Shown here piece by piece: positions 21,897-30,768 of a stretch of DNA of 61,113 bases (the stretch's first letter is position 1; the number at the start of each line of letters is the position of its first letter). The notes under the pieces were generated by a model. The model was not told the origin of the DNA, made no database searches, and saw nothing but the letters and a program-made list of their open reading frames with translations. A program made the position numbers and the translations under genes. This DNA comes from DASYML01 sp036009045. Lineage in GTDB: Bacteria > Acidobacteriota > Blastocatellia > Pyrinomonadales > Pyrinomonadaceae. Location: positions 1 through 61,113 of the forward strand of contig DASYML010000126.1 of NCBI GenBank assembly GCA_036009045.1. The letters are read 5' to 3'.

Positions 21897-23474
21897 TCAT
21901 CGTTCCGCTTGATAAATCGTTCCGTCCGTTTCTCTGCTGACAAGTCGCAGCTTTAAGTCTCTTCTCAACTCATCCTCGGAGGGCAGATAGGCTCGTTCAG
22001 GAAATCCATCGAAGTAGATGAGCACTCCGTTCTGGTCCAATAATTGTTCCCTCATGTGGGCCAACTCGCTCGTGTAGAGAGCATTGACACGCCCCGTCCC
22101 GTGAACTGTTTTCTCCGGCAGAAACATCGCCGCTCTGCCCGTCAGGAAATAAACCGCGTCATAGCCATTCGTGAAGATGGGCGTCCCTGCGGGCAAACCC
22201 CTGATGCGCTCGATGGTCGCGGACTTCGCCCACGCACGGCTCGTGTAGCCTTGCCCGTCTCCGCGCTTTTGTCTCACCCAATTCGCGCCGCGCGCCACGT
22301 AAGAACCCGCGAAGGCGAGGCACAGAATGACGGACAAGAGGCACAGCAGGCGGCCCGCCTCGCTTGAACGAAGAAGCCTGTGCGCGACGCATATCAAGAC
22401 GACGATTCCGAACACATGCACGGGCGCGAGCGCGCGTTCATCAAAGACCGTGTCGAAGTCTATGAACGATGCCGTGATGATAAAAAATCCCGCGTAGAAA
22501 ATAATGAAGATACAGATTAGCGTCGGCAGCTTTGACAGTCTCGCCAGCGTTTCCTTCATCCTCGTCTCGTTTGCCAGGCGCGCTGATTTTTTACGCCGGA
22601 GGAGAATGCAGAGGACTATGAGACACGCTATCTCCATTAAAAAAACCGTCGCCCTTGCGCTGGTCCTGACTTTGCCGAGCAGGAGCCAGGTCGAGATTGT
22701 GGAAAGCGCGGAACCGAGTTGATGAGAGCTTACAGGATGAAAAACAAACTCCCTATCGGTCGCGCCACGCGCCGCGTACCTGTTTCTCATCATCCATAAA
22801 CCCATCGGCAAACAAGCGACGAGCACGAACAGCGCCGCATCAATAACTCTTCGCCGGTAATTCTTCCCGCTCAAAAACAGGACTCCACACACGCCCGTCG
22901 CCAGGAGCACTACGCCCACATATCTCGTCAGAAATCCCAGCGCGACGGCGACGGCGGAAGCCATCAAGAGCGACCGTTGCTCTCTCTCTAAATATGCCGC
23001 GAGCAGTAGCAGCCCCGCGAGAGAGAAGAGTATAAACAGCGGCTCGGTCCAGGCCATCGAATGAATCTGGAGCATGTCAGGGGCCGCCAGTACGAGCAGC
23101 GAAGCCAGCGCGGTGGCGCGCACGGACCAGCGCGTGTAGCCGCCGACAGCCACACCAGCCAGCAGAATATTAATTCCGAGGATGAACGCGTTGAGCCATC
23201 GCGCAGCGTGCAGGGGATCGCTGCCCGTTGCGCCACACAGCGCCAGCAAAAGCGGATAGAGCGGCGGGTAGTGAGTCAGCGGGTCGAGCTCCGTGCTCCT
23301 GCCGGACAAAGCCGTGAGGCCATGACCGTGCAGTAGATTGCGCGCCGCGCCTATATAGACGGTCGAATCCGGCGAGACGCCGATGCCCCACACCGTCACG
23401 AATAACAGGACCACTATTCCCGCAAGAGCAAGGATGAGGTAGGAAGAATGGAGGCGGAAGGAATGACTATTCAA
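21897..23474 (-). CDS. GT-C family membrane glycosyltransferase
   Basis: This 525-aa polytopic protein is built like GT-C enzymes that use lipid-linked sugars. After the first membrane helix comes the motif region GVSPDSTVYIGAARNLLHGHG, with the Asp expected to be catalytic, then THYPPLYPLLLAL. About 10 to 12 membrane segments follow and a C-terminal soluble part (TPIFTNGYDAVYFLTGR). No ATG is near; a TTG at 23474 is the assumed start. The first residues and part of the first helix (SSYLILALAG) are encoded by a CATCCTT repeat. It neighbours methyltransferases, suggesting polysaccharide modification. Confidence 0.8.
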   Translation of the reverse strand: MNSHSFRLHSSYLILALAGIVVLLFVTVWGIGVSPDSTVYIGAARNLLHGHGLTALSGRSTELDPLTHYPPLYPLLLALCGATGSDPLHAARWLNAFILGINILLAGVAVGGYTRWSVRATALASLLVLAAPDMLQIHSMAWTEPLFILFSLAGLLLLAAYLEREQRSLLMASAVAVALGFLTRYVGVVLLATGVCGVLFLSGKNYRRRVIDAALFVLVACLPMGLWMMRNRYAARGATDREFVFHPVSSHQLGSALSTISTWLLLGKVRTSARATVFLMEIACLIVLCILLRRKKSARLANETRMKETLARLSKLPTLICIFIIFYAGFFIITASFIDFDTVFDERALAPVHVFGIVVLICVAHRLLRSSEAGRLLCLLSVILCLAFAGSYVARGANWVRQKRGDGQGYTSRAWAKSATIERIRGLPAGTPIFTNGYDAVYFLTGRAAMFLPEKTVHGTGRVNALYTSELAHMREQLLDQNGVLIYFDGFPERAYLPSEDELRRDLKLRLVSRETDGTIYQAER

Positions 23475-23574
23475 CTTGAATCACCATGCTTTCATCCTTC
23501 ATCCTTCATCCTTCATCCTTGCCTTTAGCTTTTGACTCCTGACTCCTGACTCCTGACTCTAGACTCCCGACTAT
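23420..23574. repeat. Heptad repeat cluster (CATCCTT and GACTCCT)
   Basis: Four CATCCTT words in tandem (23490-23520) pair with AAGGATGA near 23430, and a separate GACTCCT tandem follows. The cluster covers the start of the glycosyltransferase gene and the end of the methyltransferase gene. Confidence 0.85.
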
Positions 23575-24268
23575 CCTTCGTGAGGACCAGTAAAGAGTAG
23601 CCGCCGAGCAGGCGCACGGTTAAGTCTTGATGGATAAGCGAGCAGATTTTTCTGGGCAGGCTGGCGAGCCTGGCCTTCATGCTGCGCGGGTTATTCGACG
23701 CCCCCGGAGTGTAAAACCAATCTAAGACCTCGTAGCCCGTATCACTCAAAGTCGCCAGTGCCGTCTCCTTCATAAAATAATGCAGGTGGCCCACCAACGC
23801 TCTTTCCAGCATGATTGGCCCGGCGCGGACGACCGCCTGCGCGGACATGTCCAGCGGAATGTGAAATATCTGATAGCGTGCTTTGCCACGCAGCCCACGC
23901 AAAAAGCCCAGGTAGTCTTCGACGTGCTCGAAGACATCTATGCAGAGCAGCAGATCGAATGGGCCAACTTCGCTTGAGAGCAAATCTTCGCAGTAAAAAC
24001 TCAGGCGCTCGTTGGCCCGCCCCGCGCAGAGCGCGAAGCCTTGCGGGGAAATCTCGTAGCCGTAAAACTCCGTCGTCAAAGGCAAGTGCGCCTGTAGTTG
24101 ACCGAGAATCTCTCCCGCGCCACAGCCTATCTCGCAAATCGTGCGCGCCTCAAGCCCATGCTTGCTCAGCATCTTGAGAATCTGCTGCGCCTTCCACGCC
24201 GAGTCCTCGACGTGATACGTCGGGTTCTTCTCCACATACTCGCCGCTCCGGTAGATGCTCTCAGCCAT
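23525..24268 (-). CDS. Class I SAM-dependent methyltransferase
   Basis: The 247-aa protein has a SAM-binding motif I (ICEIGCGAGEILGQL), a later acidic motif (YGYEISPQGFALC) and LLLCIDVFEHVEDYLGFL, the pattern of methyltransferase family 11/23 enzymes acting on sugars or lipids. The start at ATG 24268 is preferred over a TTG eight codons upstream. The C-terminal tail (DSRESRVRSQESGVKS) is encoded by tandem GACTCCTG repeat words. It sits with another methyltransferase and a GT-C enzyme in a likely surface-glycan region. Confidence 0.85.
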   Translation of the reverse strand: MAESIYRSGEYVEKNPTYHVEDSAWKAQQILKMLSKHGLEARTICEIGCGAGEILGQLQAHLPLTTEFYGYEISPQGFALCAGRANERLSFYCEDLLSSEVGPFDLLLCIDVFEHVEDYLGFLRGLRGKARYQIFHIPLDMSAQAVVRAGPIMLERALVGHLHYFMKETALATLSDTGYEVLDWFYTPGASNNPRSMKARLASLPRKICSLIHQDLTVRLLGGYSLLVLTKDSRESRVRSQESGVKS

Positions 24269-24301
24269 AGTTTTGCGTGCTCTAAGATTCAAAAAATTTA
24301 T

Positions 24302-24391
24302 TAGCCACAGAGGGCACAGGGCGCACAGAGGGGAACCAATGAGAGGTTCTTAATTTCCTTTCTCTGAGTGCTCTCTGTGTCCTCCGTGGCT
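24302..24391. repeat. AGCCACAGAGG-arm hairpin
   Basis: AGCCACAGAGGGCACAGGGCGCACAGAG pairs with CTCTGTGTCCTCCGTGGCT. Related to the CACCGCAGACACAGAG family. It separates the two methyltransferase genes. Confidence 0.82.
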
Positions 24392-24394
24392 TAA

Positions 24395-25237
24395 CTATTT
24401 CATAGCGACCAGCCTGATACCGAGGATGAGTCTGAGAGGCAAGCTGCGAGAGATGCTTTTGCTGAGACGCACGGGCAGCCTGACCAGCATGCCTTCCATC
24501 AACTTGAAGAGAAAAGAGGGAAGCGGAAGATAGATTCCCCTGGCCCCGGCCAGCATTTTGACTTTGGAAAATCCAGTGGTCCTGAAAATACTCAACAGTT
24601 CCGTGGCCGTGTATTCCTTCAAGTGAAACCCCGTCGCGCGCTCGTCGAAGTATCTGGAAATGTCGTGCGGCCCGCTCAGACGATTCGGAGTCAGACAGAT
24701 ATAGACTCCGCCCGGCGCGAGCGCCGTGTGGATATTTCGCAGTTGCTCAAGCGCATCGTCCGGGTGCAGGTGTTCCATCAGTTGATCGCTGTAGGCGACG
24801 TTGATGCTGCCATCCGGCACGGGGATGGTACAGCCGTCCGAGAGCGCCAGTTCAAAATTCGCGGGGAGCGACGACCCGCCCGCGATCTCCTCCGAGACAT
24901 CAACGGCATAGACGCGCTTGACCTCTGCGGCGATGTCACGCGCAAGCGCGCAGTCTCCTGGTCCAATTTCCAAATAAACGGAGTCGGGGCGCAGAAAGCG
25001 TTTGAGCATAGTGCGCGCCTGAATGGTCTCGGCCTGAAGCTTCGGGTCCCGCTTGCGCGCGAGTTGCGGGTGGTCCGGGACGCGCCGGAACAACTCGTCA
25101 TAGAGAGTCGTGTAGAGCACGCGCCGCTCCTGCTTGCTGGCACGGCGCAGGCGCTCCGCCAACTCCTTCTCGATGGCGTAATGCGCTCTCAGTCTCTCTT
25201 CGGACCTGGATTCGCCCGTGGGCACTCTGGCAGGCAT
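24395..25237 (-). CDS. SAM-dependent methyltransferase
   Basis: The 280-aa protein carries VYLEIGPGDCALARDIA (motif I), VYAVDVSEEI (motif II) and VPDGSINVAYSDQLMEHLHPDDALEQLRNIHTALAPGGVYICLTPN, typical of methyltransferase family 11. A charged helical N-terminus of about 70 residues precedes it. The ATG at 25237 replaces an upstream TTG start. Substrate is unknown; the genomic setting (dehydrogenase, epimerase, GT-C, second methyltransferase) points to cell-surface polysaccharide or lipid. Confidence 0.86.
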   Translation of the reverse strand: MPARVPTGESRSEERLRAHYAIEKELAERLRRASKQERRVLYTTLYDELFRRVPDHPQLARKRDPKLQAETIQARTMLKRFLRPDSVYLEIGPGDCALARDIAAEVKRVYAVDVSEEIAGGSSLPANFELALSDGCTIPVPDGSINVAYSDQLMEHLHPDDALEQLRNIHTALAPGGVYICLTPNRLSGPHDISRYFDERATGFHLKEYTATELLSIFRTTGFSKVKMLAGARGIYLPLPSFLFKLMEGMLVRLPVRLSKSISRSLPLRLILGIRLVAMK

Positions 25238-25262
25238 GGACGTTACTCTCAATTTCTACTCC

Positions 25263-25372
25263 ACTGGAAAAGCGAGTGGGAAGCGGAAGCATGAAGGATG
25301 AAAGAAAAACTACTCGTCTTGCATAGCCGCACTCTCATCCTTCCGTCTTCCTACTTCCGACTTGCCTTTCTA
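25263..25372. repeat. Heptad-type hairpin (AAGCGGAAG/CATGAAGGATG)
   Basis: GGAAGCGGAAGCATGAAGGATGAA faces CATCCTTCCGTCTTCCTACTTCC. A diverged member of the AAGGATGA family. Confidence 0.75.
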
Positions 25373-25686
25373 CGGTATCCCACGCTTGATAGTCAAACTC
25401 TTCGGTCCTGGTTTCAGCGACGAGCGACAGGTGACAGCAAGAAGCAGAAGCTGGTTTAACTCATCACAGGAGTCATCACTTCTTTTACTCGCGCGGTTTT
25501 TCGCCCTCTCTTAACTCTACTTCCTTTCAACAAAAGCGTGATCGGTGTAGTGTAATGTAGTGAAGACTTATTGCAAAAGATTCGCCTGTGTCTCTCCATC
25601 AGGATGCGAAAGAGTTAATCGAAGAAGCGGAAGGCTGGTTCGTGGTTGAGCGCATCGCGTTTAGTCATCCACGGCAGAAGGGAATA
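25373..25686. other. Gap with no gene recognised
   Basis: The stretch holds scraps of heptad words (CGACAGGTGACAG) but no convincing gene, promoter or structured RNA. Confidence 0.4.
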
Positions 25687-25772
25687 GCCACAGAGGTCAT
25701 AGAGCGCACAGAGAAAGAAAAGCCAGACTGAATTTATTTCTCCTCTGTGCGCTCTGTCTCTACGGTGGTGAT
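25687..25772. repeat. CCACAGAGGTCATAGAG-arm hairpin
   Basis: CCACAGAGGTCATAGAGCGCACAGAG pairs with CTCTGTGCGCTCTGTCTCTACGGTGG. A diverged member of the CACAGAG family, 35 bp upstream of the GH43 start. Confidence 0.78.
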
Positions 25773-25806
25773 CGCCTTCCCTTATCTTTTTAATATTGGA
25801 GCAAAC

Positions 25807-27441
25807 ATGCAAACCTCGCACATCGCGCCCCGTTCTCTGAGAGTTGCGCTGGCTCTCCTGATGTTGTGCGCCTGTCTGACGGGCGCGACGGGGCAGAAGC
25901 CGCAGGCAGAATACAGTAATCCCGTCATCGCGGGCGACTATCCAGACCCCTCTGTGATTCGCGTCGGAGAGGATTACTGGGCCACTACGACGACGGGCAA
26001 TTGGGAGCCTGAGTTTACCCTCATGCACTCGCGCGACCTCGTCAACTGGGTCGCGTTGGGCGCTGTCTTTGAGAAGCGACCGGAGTGGGCCGCGCGCGAT
26101 TTCTGGGCACCGGAAATCTCTCAGGACCGTGGGCGCTATTTCGTTTATTACGCGGCGCGAAAAAAAGATGGACCCCTGTGCGTCGCGGTCGCCACCGCCG
26201 CGCAACCCAACGGCCCGTACACGGATCATGGCCCGCTCGTGTGCCAGAATGACGGCTCGATAGATGCCGCCGCCGTGACGGATGAGAACGGCGCGCGTTA
26301 CCTCCTGTGGAAGGAGGACGGCAACAGCCGCGACAGGCCGACGCCTATCTGGGCGCAGAAGTTATCGGATGACGGCACAAAACTCTCTGGACCAAAAAAG
26401 GAGTTGATACGCAACGATGCGGTGTGGGAGGGAGGCGTCGTCGAAGGTCCATTTATCTTGCGGCGCGGCGATTGGTTTTACCTCTTCTATTCCGGCAACT
26501 CTTGCTGCGGGCGCAGGTGCAATTACGCTCTCGGCGTAGCGCGCTCGCGCAAACTTCTCGGACCGTGGGAGAAGAATCCGGGCAATCCTATCCTGGCGGA
26601 GAATGAGACGTGGCAGTGTCCGGGACACGGCAGCATCGTGACGGATGAAGCGGGCCGCGCGTTCCTGCTCTACCATGCTTACAGGAAATCCGAGACGGCC
26701 TTTTACATTGGCCGCGAGGCTCTGCTCGACGAGGTCAAGTGGGGCGCGGATAATTGGCCCAGGATTAACGAAGGGCATGGGCCAACGGGGCACGCGCCAG
26801 CCCCGCTCGGCGTCGCCTTGAATGAGAAGAGCGCGGGAGCCATCGCGGACGAGTTCGACTCGCAGACGTTGGGGCCGCAGTGGCGCTGGCCGCAATCCAA
26901 CAAGCCCTTCATGCGAATAGAGACGGAGCGCGGGGGTCGTTTGATATTGATGCCGCAGGAAAAGTATGCGAAGGATATGCTCGGCGCGGTCGTCACGCAG
27001 CCGACGACCGCAGACAAATACGTGGCGACGACAGCCGTTGACTTGAGCGGGATGAAGCAGGGCGCGCTGGCCGGACTCTCCGCTTATGCCTGGAACGAAG
27101 ACGCGCTCGGCATCGTCGCCGGAGATGGAAAGGTTTCAATCTTCGTGCGCGAGAAGAACAAGCAAAGAATGCTGGCGTCGGTCCCTCTTTCGATGGTCCA
27201 GATGCCGCGCACGCCGTCGCATGAGTCCGGCGACAATGCGAGTCTGGTCTACCTGCGGATGACGGCCACGGGCGGGTCGCAGTTCCGCTTCGCTTTCGGC
27301 ACTGACGGGCAGAACTGGAAGAGCATCGGTGATGAAGTCAACGGCAGCTACTTAGAGCCTGTCAGCATCGCCCTCACGACCGGCGGGGTGAGCGGCGCTG
27401 CCGCGAAGTTTGAATGGATTCGTTTGACGCCTTCAAGATGA
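25807..27441 (+). CDS. Secreted glycoside hydrolase family 43
   Basis: The 544-aa protein has a signal peptide (LRVALALLMLCACLTGATG) and a five-bladed propeller: the catalytic base Asp in AGDYPDPSVIRVG, the modulating Asp in NDGSIDAAAV, and the acid Glu in VWEGGVVEGPFI. The remaining 180 residues form a C-terminal beta-sandwich (GH43_C2-like, DEFDSQTLGPQWRWPQ). GH43 enzymes hydrolyse arabinan or xylan side chains in the periplasm or outside. The start at ATG 25807 is chosen because a signal peptide follows it. The 3' end overlaps the convergent gene by 9 bp. Confidence 0.9.
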   Translation: MQTSHIAPRSLRVALALLMLCACLTGATGQKPQAEYSNPVIAGDYPDPSVIRVGEDYWATTTTGNWEPEFTLMHSRDLVNWVALGAVFEKRPEWAARDFWAPEISQDRGRYFVYYAARKKDGPLCVAVATAAQPNGPYTDHGPLVCQNDGSIDAAAVTDENGARYLLWKEDGNSRDRPTPIWAQKLSDDGTKLSGPKKELIRNDAVWEGGVVEGPFILRRGDWFYLFYSGNSCCGRRCNYALGVARSRKLLGPWEKNPGNPILAENETWQCPGHGSIVTDEAGRAFLLYHAYRKSETAFYIGREALLDEVKWGADNWPRINEGHGPTGHAPAPLGVALNEKSAGAIADEFDSQTLGPQWRWPQSNKPFMRIETERGGRLILMPQEKYAKDMLGAVVTQPTTADKYVATTAVDLSGMKQGALAGLSAYAWNEDALGIVAGDGKVSIFVREKNKQRMLASVPLSMVQMPRTPSHESGDNASLVYLRMTATGGSQFRFAFGTDGQNWKSIGDEVNGSYLEPVSIALTTGGVSGAAAKFEWIRLTPSR

Positions 27442-27957
27442 AGCGTTCAAACGATGCCTGAGCAGCAGGATTGCCAGAAAGATTGGAGCGAAGATGAGAA
27501 GTTCAAAGGCGCAGCCTTTGAGTATCTCTATCAAACTCTCAAGGCGAGTTTGAGGCTTGAGTCCGAACTCGGAAAGACCTATCAATCCCAGCTTGAATCT
27601 CTCTGAAGTGAAGGGCCACCACAACTCTACGCCACCGCCCGCTTTCGTCGTCGCAAAATCGAGCAACCCGTGAGAGAGCAGGGCCAACGTATAGGCCATC
27701 GCCTCTCGAATGCGCCCCGCGCCGAGCAGCGCCAGCATCAAGCATCCAGCCGCCAGGGCGAAGATGATGGAATGCGTAAAGGCTCTATGCCAGCCACGCA
27801 TGTGGAATATCCAGACGAGTATGAAATCAGAGTCTGGAGAGATGGCGAGCAACGCGCCGAATAACAGGACCAGCCAGTGATCTTTGAGCGAGAGTCGCGG
27901 ATGGGAGGCCGCCACGGCGCTCGCCCCGACGAGTCCATGTGCGATGGGAAACGGCAT
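27433..27957 (-). CDS. DUF457/YdjM-like membrane-bound hydrolase
   Basis: This 174-aa membrane protein contains AHGLVGASAVAASHP at the start, ISPDSDFIL, HRAFTHSIIF and LLSHGLLDFATT, the His/Asp pattern of the YdjM (DUF457) family of inner-membrane, presumed metal-dependent hydrolases. Four or five membrane segments are expected. It lies 15 bp after the PRMT-like gene on the same strand, so both are probably one transcript. Confidence 0.82.
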   Translation of the reverse strand: MPFPIAHGLVGASAVAASHPRLSLKDHWLVLLFGALLAISPDSDFILVWIFHMRGWHRAFTHSIIFALAAGCLMLALLGAGRIREAMAYTLALLSHGLLDFATTKAGGGVELWWPFTSERFKLGLIGLSEFGLKPQTRLESLIEILKGCAFELLIFAPIFLAILLLRHRLNASS

Positions 27958-27972
27958 ACGATTGATCTTTCA

Positions 27973-29007
27973 TCATTGATGAAGGCGCACCTTGCACCCG
28001 GCGACGCGCGTCTCCGGGCGATACCAGTAGTTGACCTCAAAGCTGTTTCCGGCCTGCGCCCTGAGGGGTTCGACGAAGATGCGGACGGGGCTGAGCCAGT
28101 GGTTATTCCTGTCCACTTCGTCGGGGTCGCTCGTATAGAACGGCAGCACGTCGTCGCCATCGGCATCGTTCGCTTCACCGTTATCTTGCGCTTCATCTAC
28201 AGCACTATCCTCGTCCACTTCTGCGTCCGTTTCGTTATCGTCGTATAACTCGAAGAATGTGATCATCGCATTCAACTGGCCCGAAGCGGTGAACTTGACC
28301 GTCTGAGTGTTATTAATCCGGCGGCCTCGCCAGGTCCTGAAATCTATGTCCGCGAAGAGCACCGCATCGCTGAGCGGCTTCCAGCCTTCCATCGTCTTCG
28401 GGTTGACGAAATAGCCAAAGACGGAATCGAACATGGAATTTTTGGTGGCCTTCGCCAGCAGGTCAAAGTTGAGACCGTACCAGGATTTCCAGTTGTTCAA
28501 GGTTTCCTGCGTGAAGGTCAGCTTGCCTATCTCCTTGTTGGGCACGCTGACCGGCAGGCCGTAAATTTTAATCCGGCTCGGAACCAGCCGCGCGTCCGGC
28601 TTGACCAATCTCTTCAAGGCATCCTTTGTCACTCCGACGACGCCCTCCGCGAGCGGTTCGTTGCCTATCACTTCGGAGATCAGCACGTCTGCGCGTTCGG
28701 GCAGCCAGAGCTCGGTTGACCAGCCGCGCAGCAGCGTAATCCGGTCGGACAGCCCGTTGACCTCAAAGAGCGCCCGCGCCGCCCTCGCAATTGGACCAGC
28801 CTCTATGGCGTAGACGTGACGCGCCCCGGCTTGCGCGGCGGCCATCGCATAAATGCCCGTGCCCGTACCTATGTCCAGCACGACATCACCGGCCTGCACG
28901 TTCCTGCGAATACTCTCCAGGTAACTGGAAGTCCGCGTCCTGTCATTCAACATGTCCACATGAAGCAGGACCGTCTCCGCATTTAGGTTGGCATTGGGCG
29001 CGCGCAT
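27973..29007 (-). CDS. PRMT-like protein arginine methyltransferase
   Basis: The 344-aa protein resembles eukaryotic-type protein arginine methyltransferases. It opens with MLNDRTRTSSYLESI, like the YF/DRxRTxxY segment of PRMTs, and has motif I VLDIGTGTGIYAMAAA, post-I HVYAIEAG, and the double-E loop LISEVIGNEPLAEG with both glutamates. DARLVPSRIKIYGLPV matches the post-loop strand. A THW motif is not obvious. An Asp/Glu-rich insertion (DDNETDAEVDEDSAVDEAQD region) near residues 255-285 is unusual. It is divergently transcribed from a DDAH-like gene whose substrates are methylated arginines. Other methyltransferase roles (ribosomal protein) are possible. Confidence 0.75.
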   Translation of the reverse strand: MRAPNANLNAETVLLHVDMLNDRTRTSSYLESIRRNVQAGDVVLDIGTGTGIYAMAAAQAGARHVYAIEAGPIARAARALFEVNGLSDRITLLRGWSTELWLPERADVLISEVIGNEPLAEGVVGVTKDALKRLVKPDARLVPSRIKIYGLPVSVPNKEIGKLTFTQETLNNWKSWYGLNFDLLAKATKNSMFDSVFGYFVNPKTMEGWKPLSDAVLFADIDFRTWRGRRINNTQTVKFTASGQLNAMITFFELYDDNETDAEVDEDSAVDEAQDNGEANDADGDDVLPFYTSDPDEVDRNNHWLSPVRIFVEPLRAQAGNSFEVNYWYRPETRVAGCKVRLHQ

Positions 29008-29139
29008 CTGCTAAACCCTCCGGTCGTTTCTCGCCATCGTAGTTTTGACAACATCTCTTCGTGCGGTATCCTAACCGCAAACGCATCGGCGGTAAAGAAT
29101 ATCTCGCATGGATACTGGACCAGTCCGTGCGAGTCTGGA

Positions 29140-29168
29140 CTGCTCAACCTCTCCAAAGAGAGAGGTTG
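29140..29168 (+). promoter_or_regulatory. AACCTCTC hairpin between PRMT and DDAH genes
   Basis: AACCTCTC and GAGAGGTT form an 8-bp stem with a short loop in the divergent intergenic region. TGGACCA (29116) and TGGTCCA (29186) flank it symmetrically. Confidence 0.4.
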
Positions 29169-29215
29169 ATGGTTGCGTGAAATCCTGGTCCAGTCAAAAC
29201 ACGTTGGAGAAATTT

Positions 29216-29992
29216 ATGCTGAACGCGATTACGCGCGGCGTTAGTCCGGGCCTGGGAAATTGCGAGTTAGCTTATCTCTCAAGACAGCGGATTGATGTCG
29301 GACGGGCCGACGGGCAGCACCGTCTGTACGAACAAAAATTGGTCCAACTCGGCGTGCGCGTGCATTCGCTTCCGGCTCAGGATGACTTACCGGACTGCGT
29401 CTTCGTGGAAGACCCTGCGGTGGTCCTTGACGAGTGCGCGGTCATGACGCTGGGCATAGAGTCCAGACGCAGAGAGGGTGAGAGCCTCGCAAGCTTCCTG
29501 ACATATTTTCGCACGCTCGAATTCTTACGAGAACCCGCGAGGCTTGAGGGCGGCGATGTAATGCGCGTGGGCCGCACGCTCTATGTCGGCGATTCGGTTA
29601 GGACCAACGAAGCGGGCTGCGCGCAACTGAGAGAAATCATCTCGCCGTTCGATTACGAGGTGCGGGCCGTGAAGGTCAACGGCTGCCTGCATCTCAAGAC
29701 GGGCTGCTCATATCTGGGACGCGGGGTGATGCTGGCGAATAGTGAGTGGGTGGACGCCGCTCAGTTTGCGGAGTTCGAGTTGCTGGAAGTCCCGCAGTCC
29801 GAACCCTGGGCCGCCAACGCGCTGGTCATAGGCGAGACGATCCTCCTGCCCGAAGGCTTTCCACAAACCCGCGCCTTAATCGAGCGGAAGGGCTTTCATG
29901 TCGAAACCCTCGACGTGTCCGAATTGATGAAGGCAGAGGCGGGCCTGACCTGCATGAGCATCATCTTCAACGAAGCGGACGGAACAAATTGA
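29216..29992 (+). CDS. Dimethylarginine dimethylaminohydrolase (DDAH)-like amidinotransferase
   Basis: DDAH hydrolyses N-omega-methylarginines to citrulline and methylamines. The 258-aa protein matches the family closely: LPDCVFVEDPAVVLDE (Glu-Asp pair), RLEGGDVMRVGRTLYVG, SVRTNEAG, the catalytic His in CLHLKTGCSYLG, and the C-terminal nucleophile in AGLTCMSIIF. The ATG at 29216 follows GGAGA and starts the conserved MLNAITRGVSPGL; longer starts lack support. Free arginine deiminase is the alternative, but residue order fits DDAH better. Its divergent neighbour is the PRMT-like gene. Confidence 0.9.
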   Translation: MLNAITRGVSPGLGNCELAYLSRQRIDVGRADGQHRLYEQKLVQLGVRVHSLPAQDDLPDCVFVEDPAVVLDECAVMTLGIESRRREGESLASFLTYFRTLEFLREPARLEGGDVMRVGRTLYVGDSVRTNEAGCAQLREIISPFDYEVRAVKVNGCLHLKTGCSYLGRGVMLANSEWVDAAQFAEFELLEVPQSEPWAANALVIGETILLPEGFPQTRALIERKGFHVETLDVSELMKAEAGLTCMSIIFNEADGTN

Positions 29993-30069
29993 TTCATTGA
30001 TTCATTGACTCATTGGCTCATTGGTCCATTTATACATTGAGCCAATGAGCCAACGAGCCAATGAATCAA
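29991..30069. repeat. Octad-armed hairpin (ATTCATTG type)
   Basis: GATTCATTGATTCATTGACTCATTGGCTCATTGG pairs with CCAATGAGCCAACGAGCCAATGAATC. It contains a TGGTCCA in its loop and lies between the convergent DDAH and PilZ genes. Confidence 0.9.
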
Positions 30070-30072
30070 TCT

Positions 30073-30648
30073 CTATCGCTCGTCGTCCAGAGGCCGCATC
30101 GGGATCGCGCCTTCCGCCGCGTGTCGCAGGAATTTCTCTTTACCCTGGCGCCAGTCTTCGACCAGACTTTTGATGATCGGCAGGTATTCGTTGGATTTAC
30201 TGGCGACGAGATAGAGCGTGGATTTGGTGACGGTGAAGCTCGGTTGTTGTTCGGGGTTGGTGTCGAAGTAAGGCATCAGGAACTCTTCGTGAGAAACGTT
30301 ATCCTTGACGATCACGGGCACGCCGCACCAGAGTTCTTCCCAGATACGGTGTTCTTCTATGATCTGCTCAAGGATGGACTGGTCCTCCATCGAAAAATTT
30401 ATAAAGCACATCCCGAAGCCCTCGCCGGGTTTCCTGTGGAGCACCTTGCCGCCGAAGGTGAAGATGTGTCCCGAAGATAAATGACACTCGACGGCGACGA
30501 ACTCCCCGACAGAGGTCTCTCCTCTGGTGCTGATGTAACAGCCGCCGCTGCTGACATCCAGAATCCGGCCCTGATGCCTGCCCCACTCCATCTCCACGGA
30601 AGTATCCAGCAGGACGGGGACGCGCACGGACATTCTTCGCTCACTCAT
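30073..30648 (-). CDS. PilZ domain protein
   Basis: The 191-aa protein has the c-di-GMP-binding PilZ pattern in its first 100 residues: the RxxxR arginines in SERRMSVRVPV and the D-x-S-x-x-G in LDVSSGGCYIS. Beta strands follow (FVAVECHLSSGHIF). The last 80 residues form a helical extension of unknown fold. It probably links c-di-GMP to motility or matrix control. ATG 30648 is chosen over the TTG two codons upstream. Confidence 0.85.
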   Translation of the reverse strand: MSERRMSVRVPVLLDTSVEMEWGRHQGRILDVSSGGCYISTRGETSVGEFVAVECHLSSGHIFTFGGKVLHRKPGEGFGMCFINFSMEDQSILEQIIEEHRIWEELWCGVPVIVKDNVSHEEFLMPYFDTNPEQQPSFTVTKSTLYLVASKSNEYLPIIKSLVEDWRQGKEKFLRHAAEGAIPMRPLDDER

Positions 30649-30768
30649 AATCAATCATCCTCTGCGATGTGGGAGATGAGAAACTCTCTTTTCGCTCCAT
30701 CAAAACATCTCGAAGTATAGCAACTCCGGCCCGTTTGACTCGCGTCTTCTGCGCCTCAACGGTCGTCT

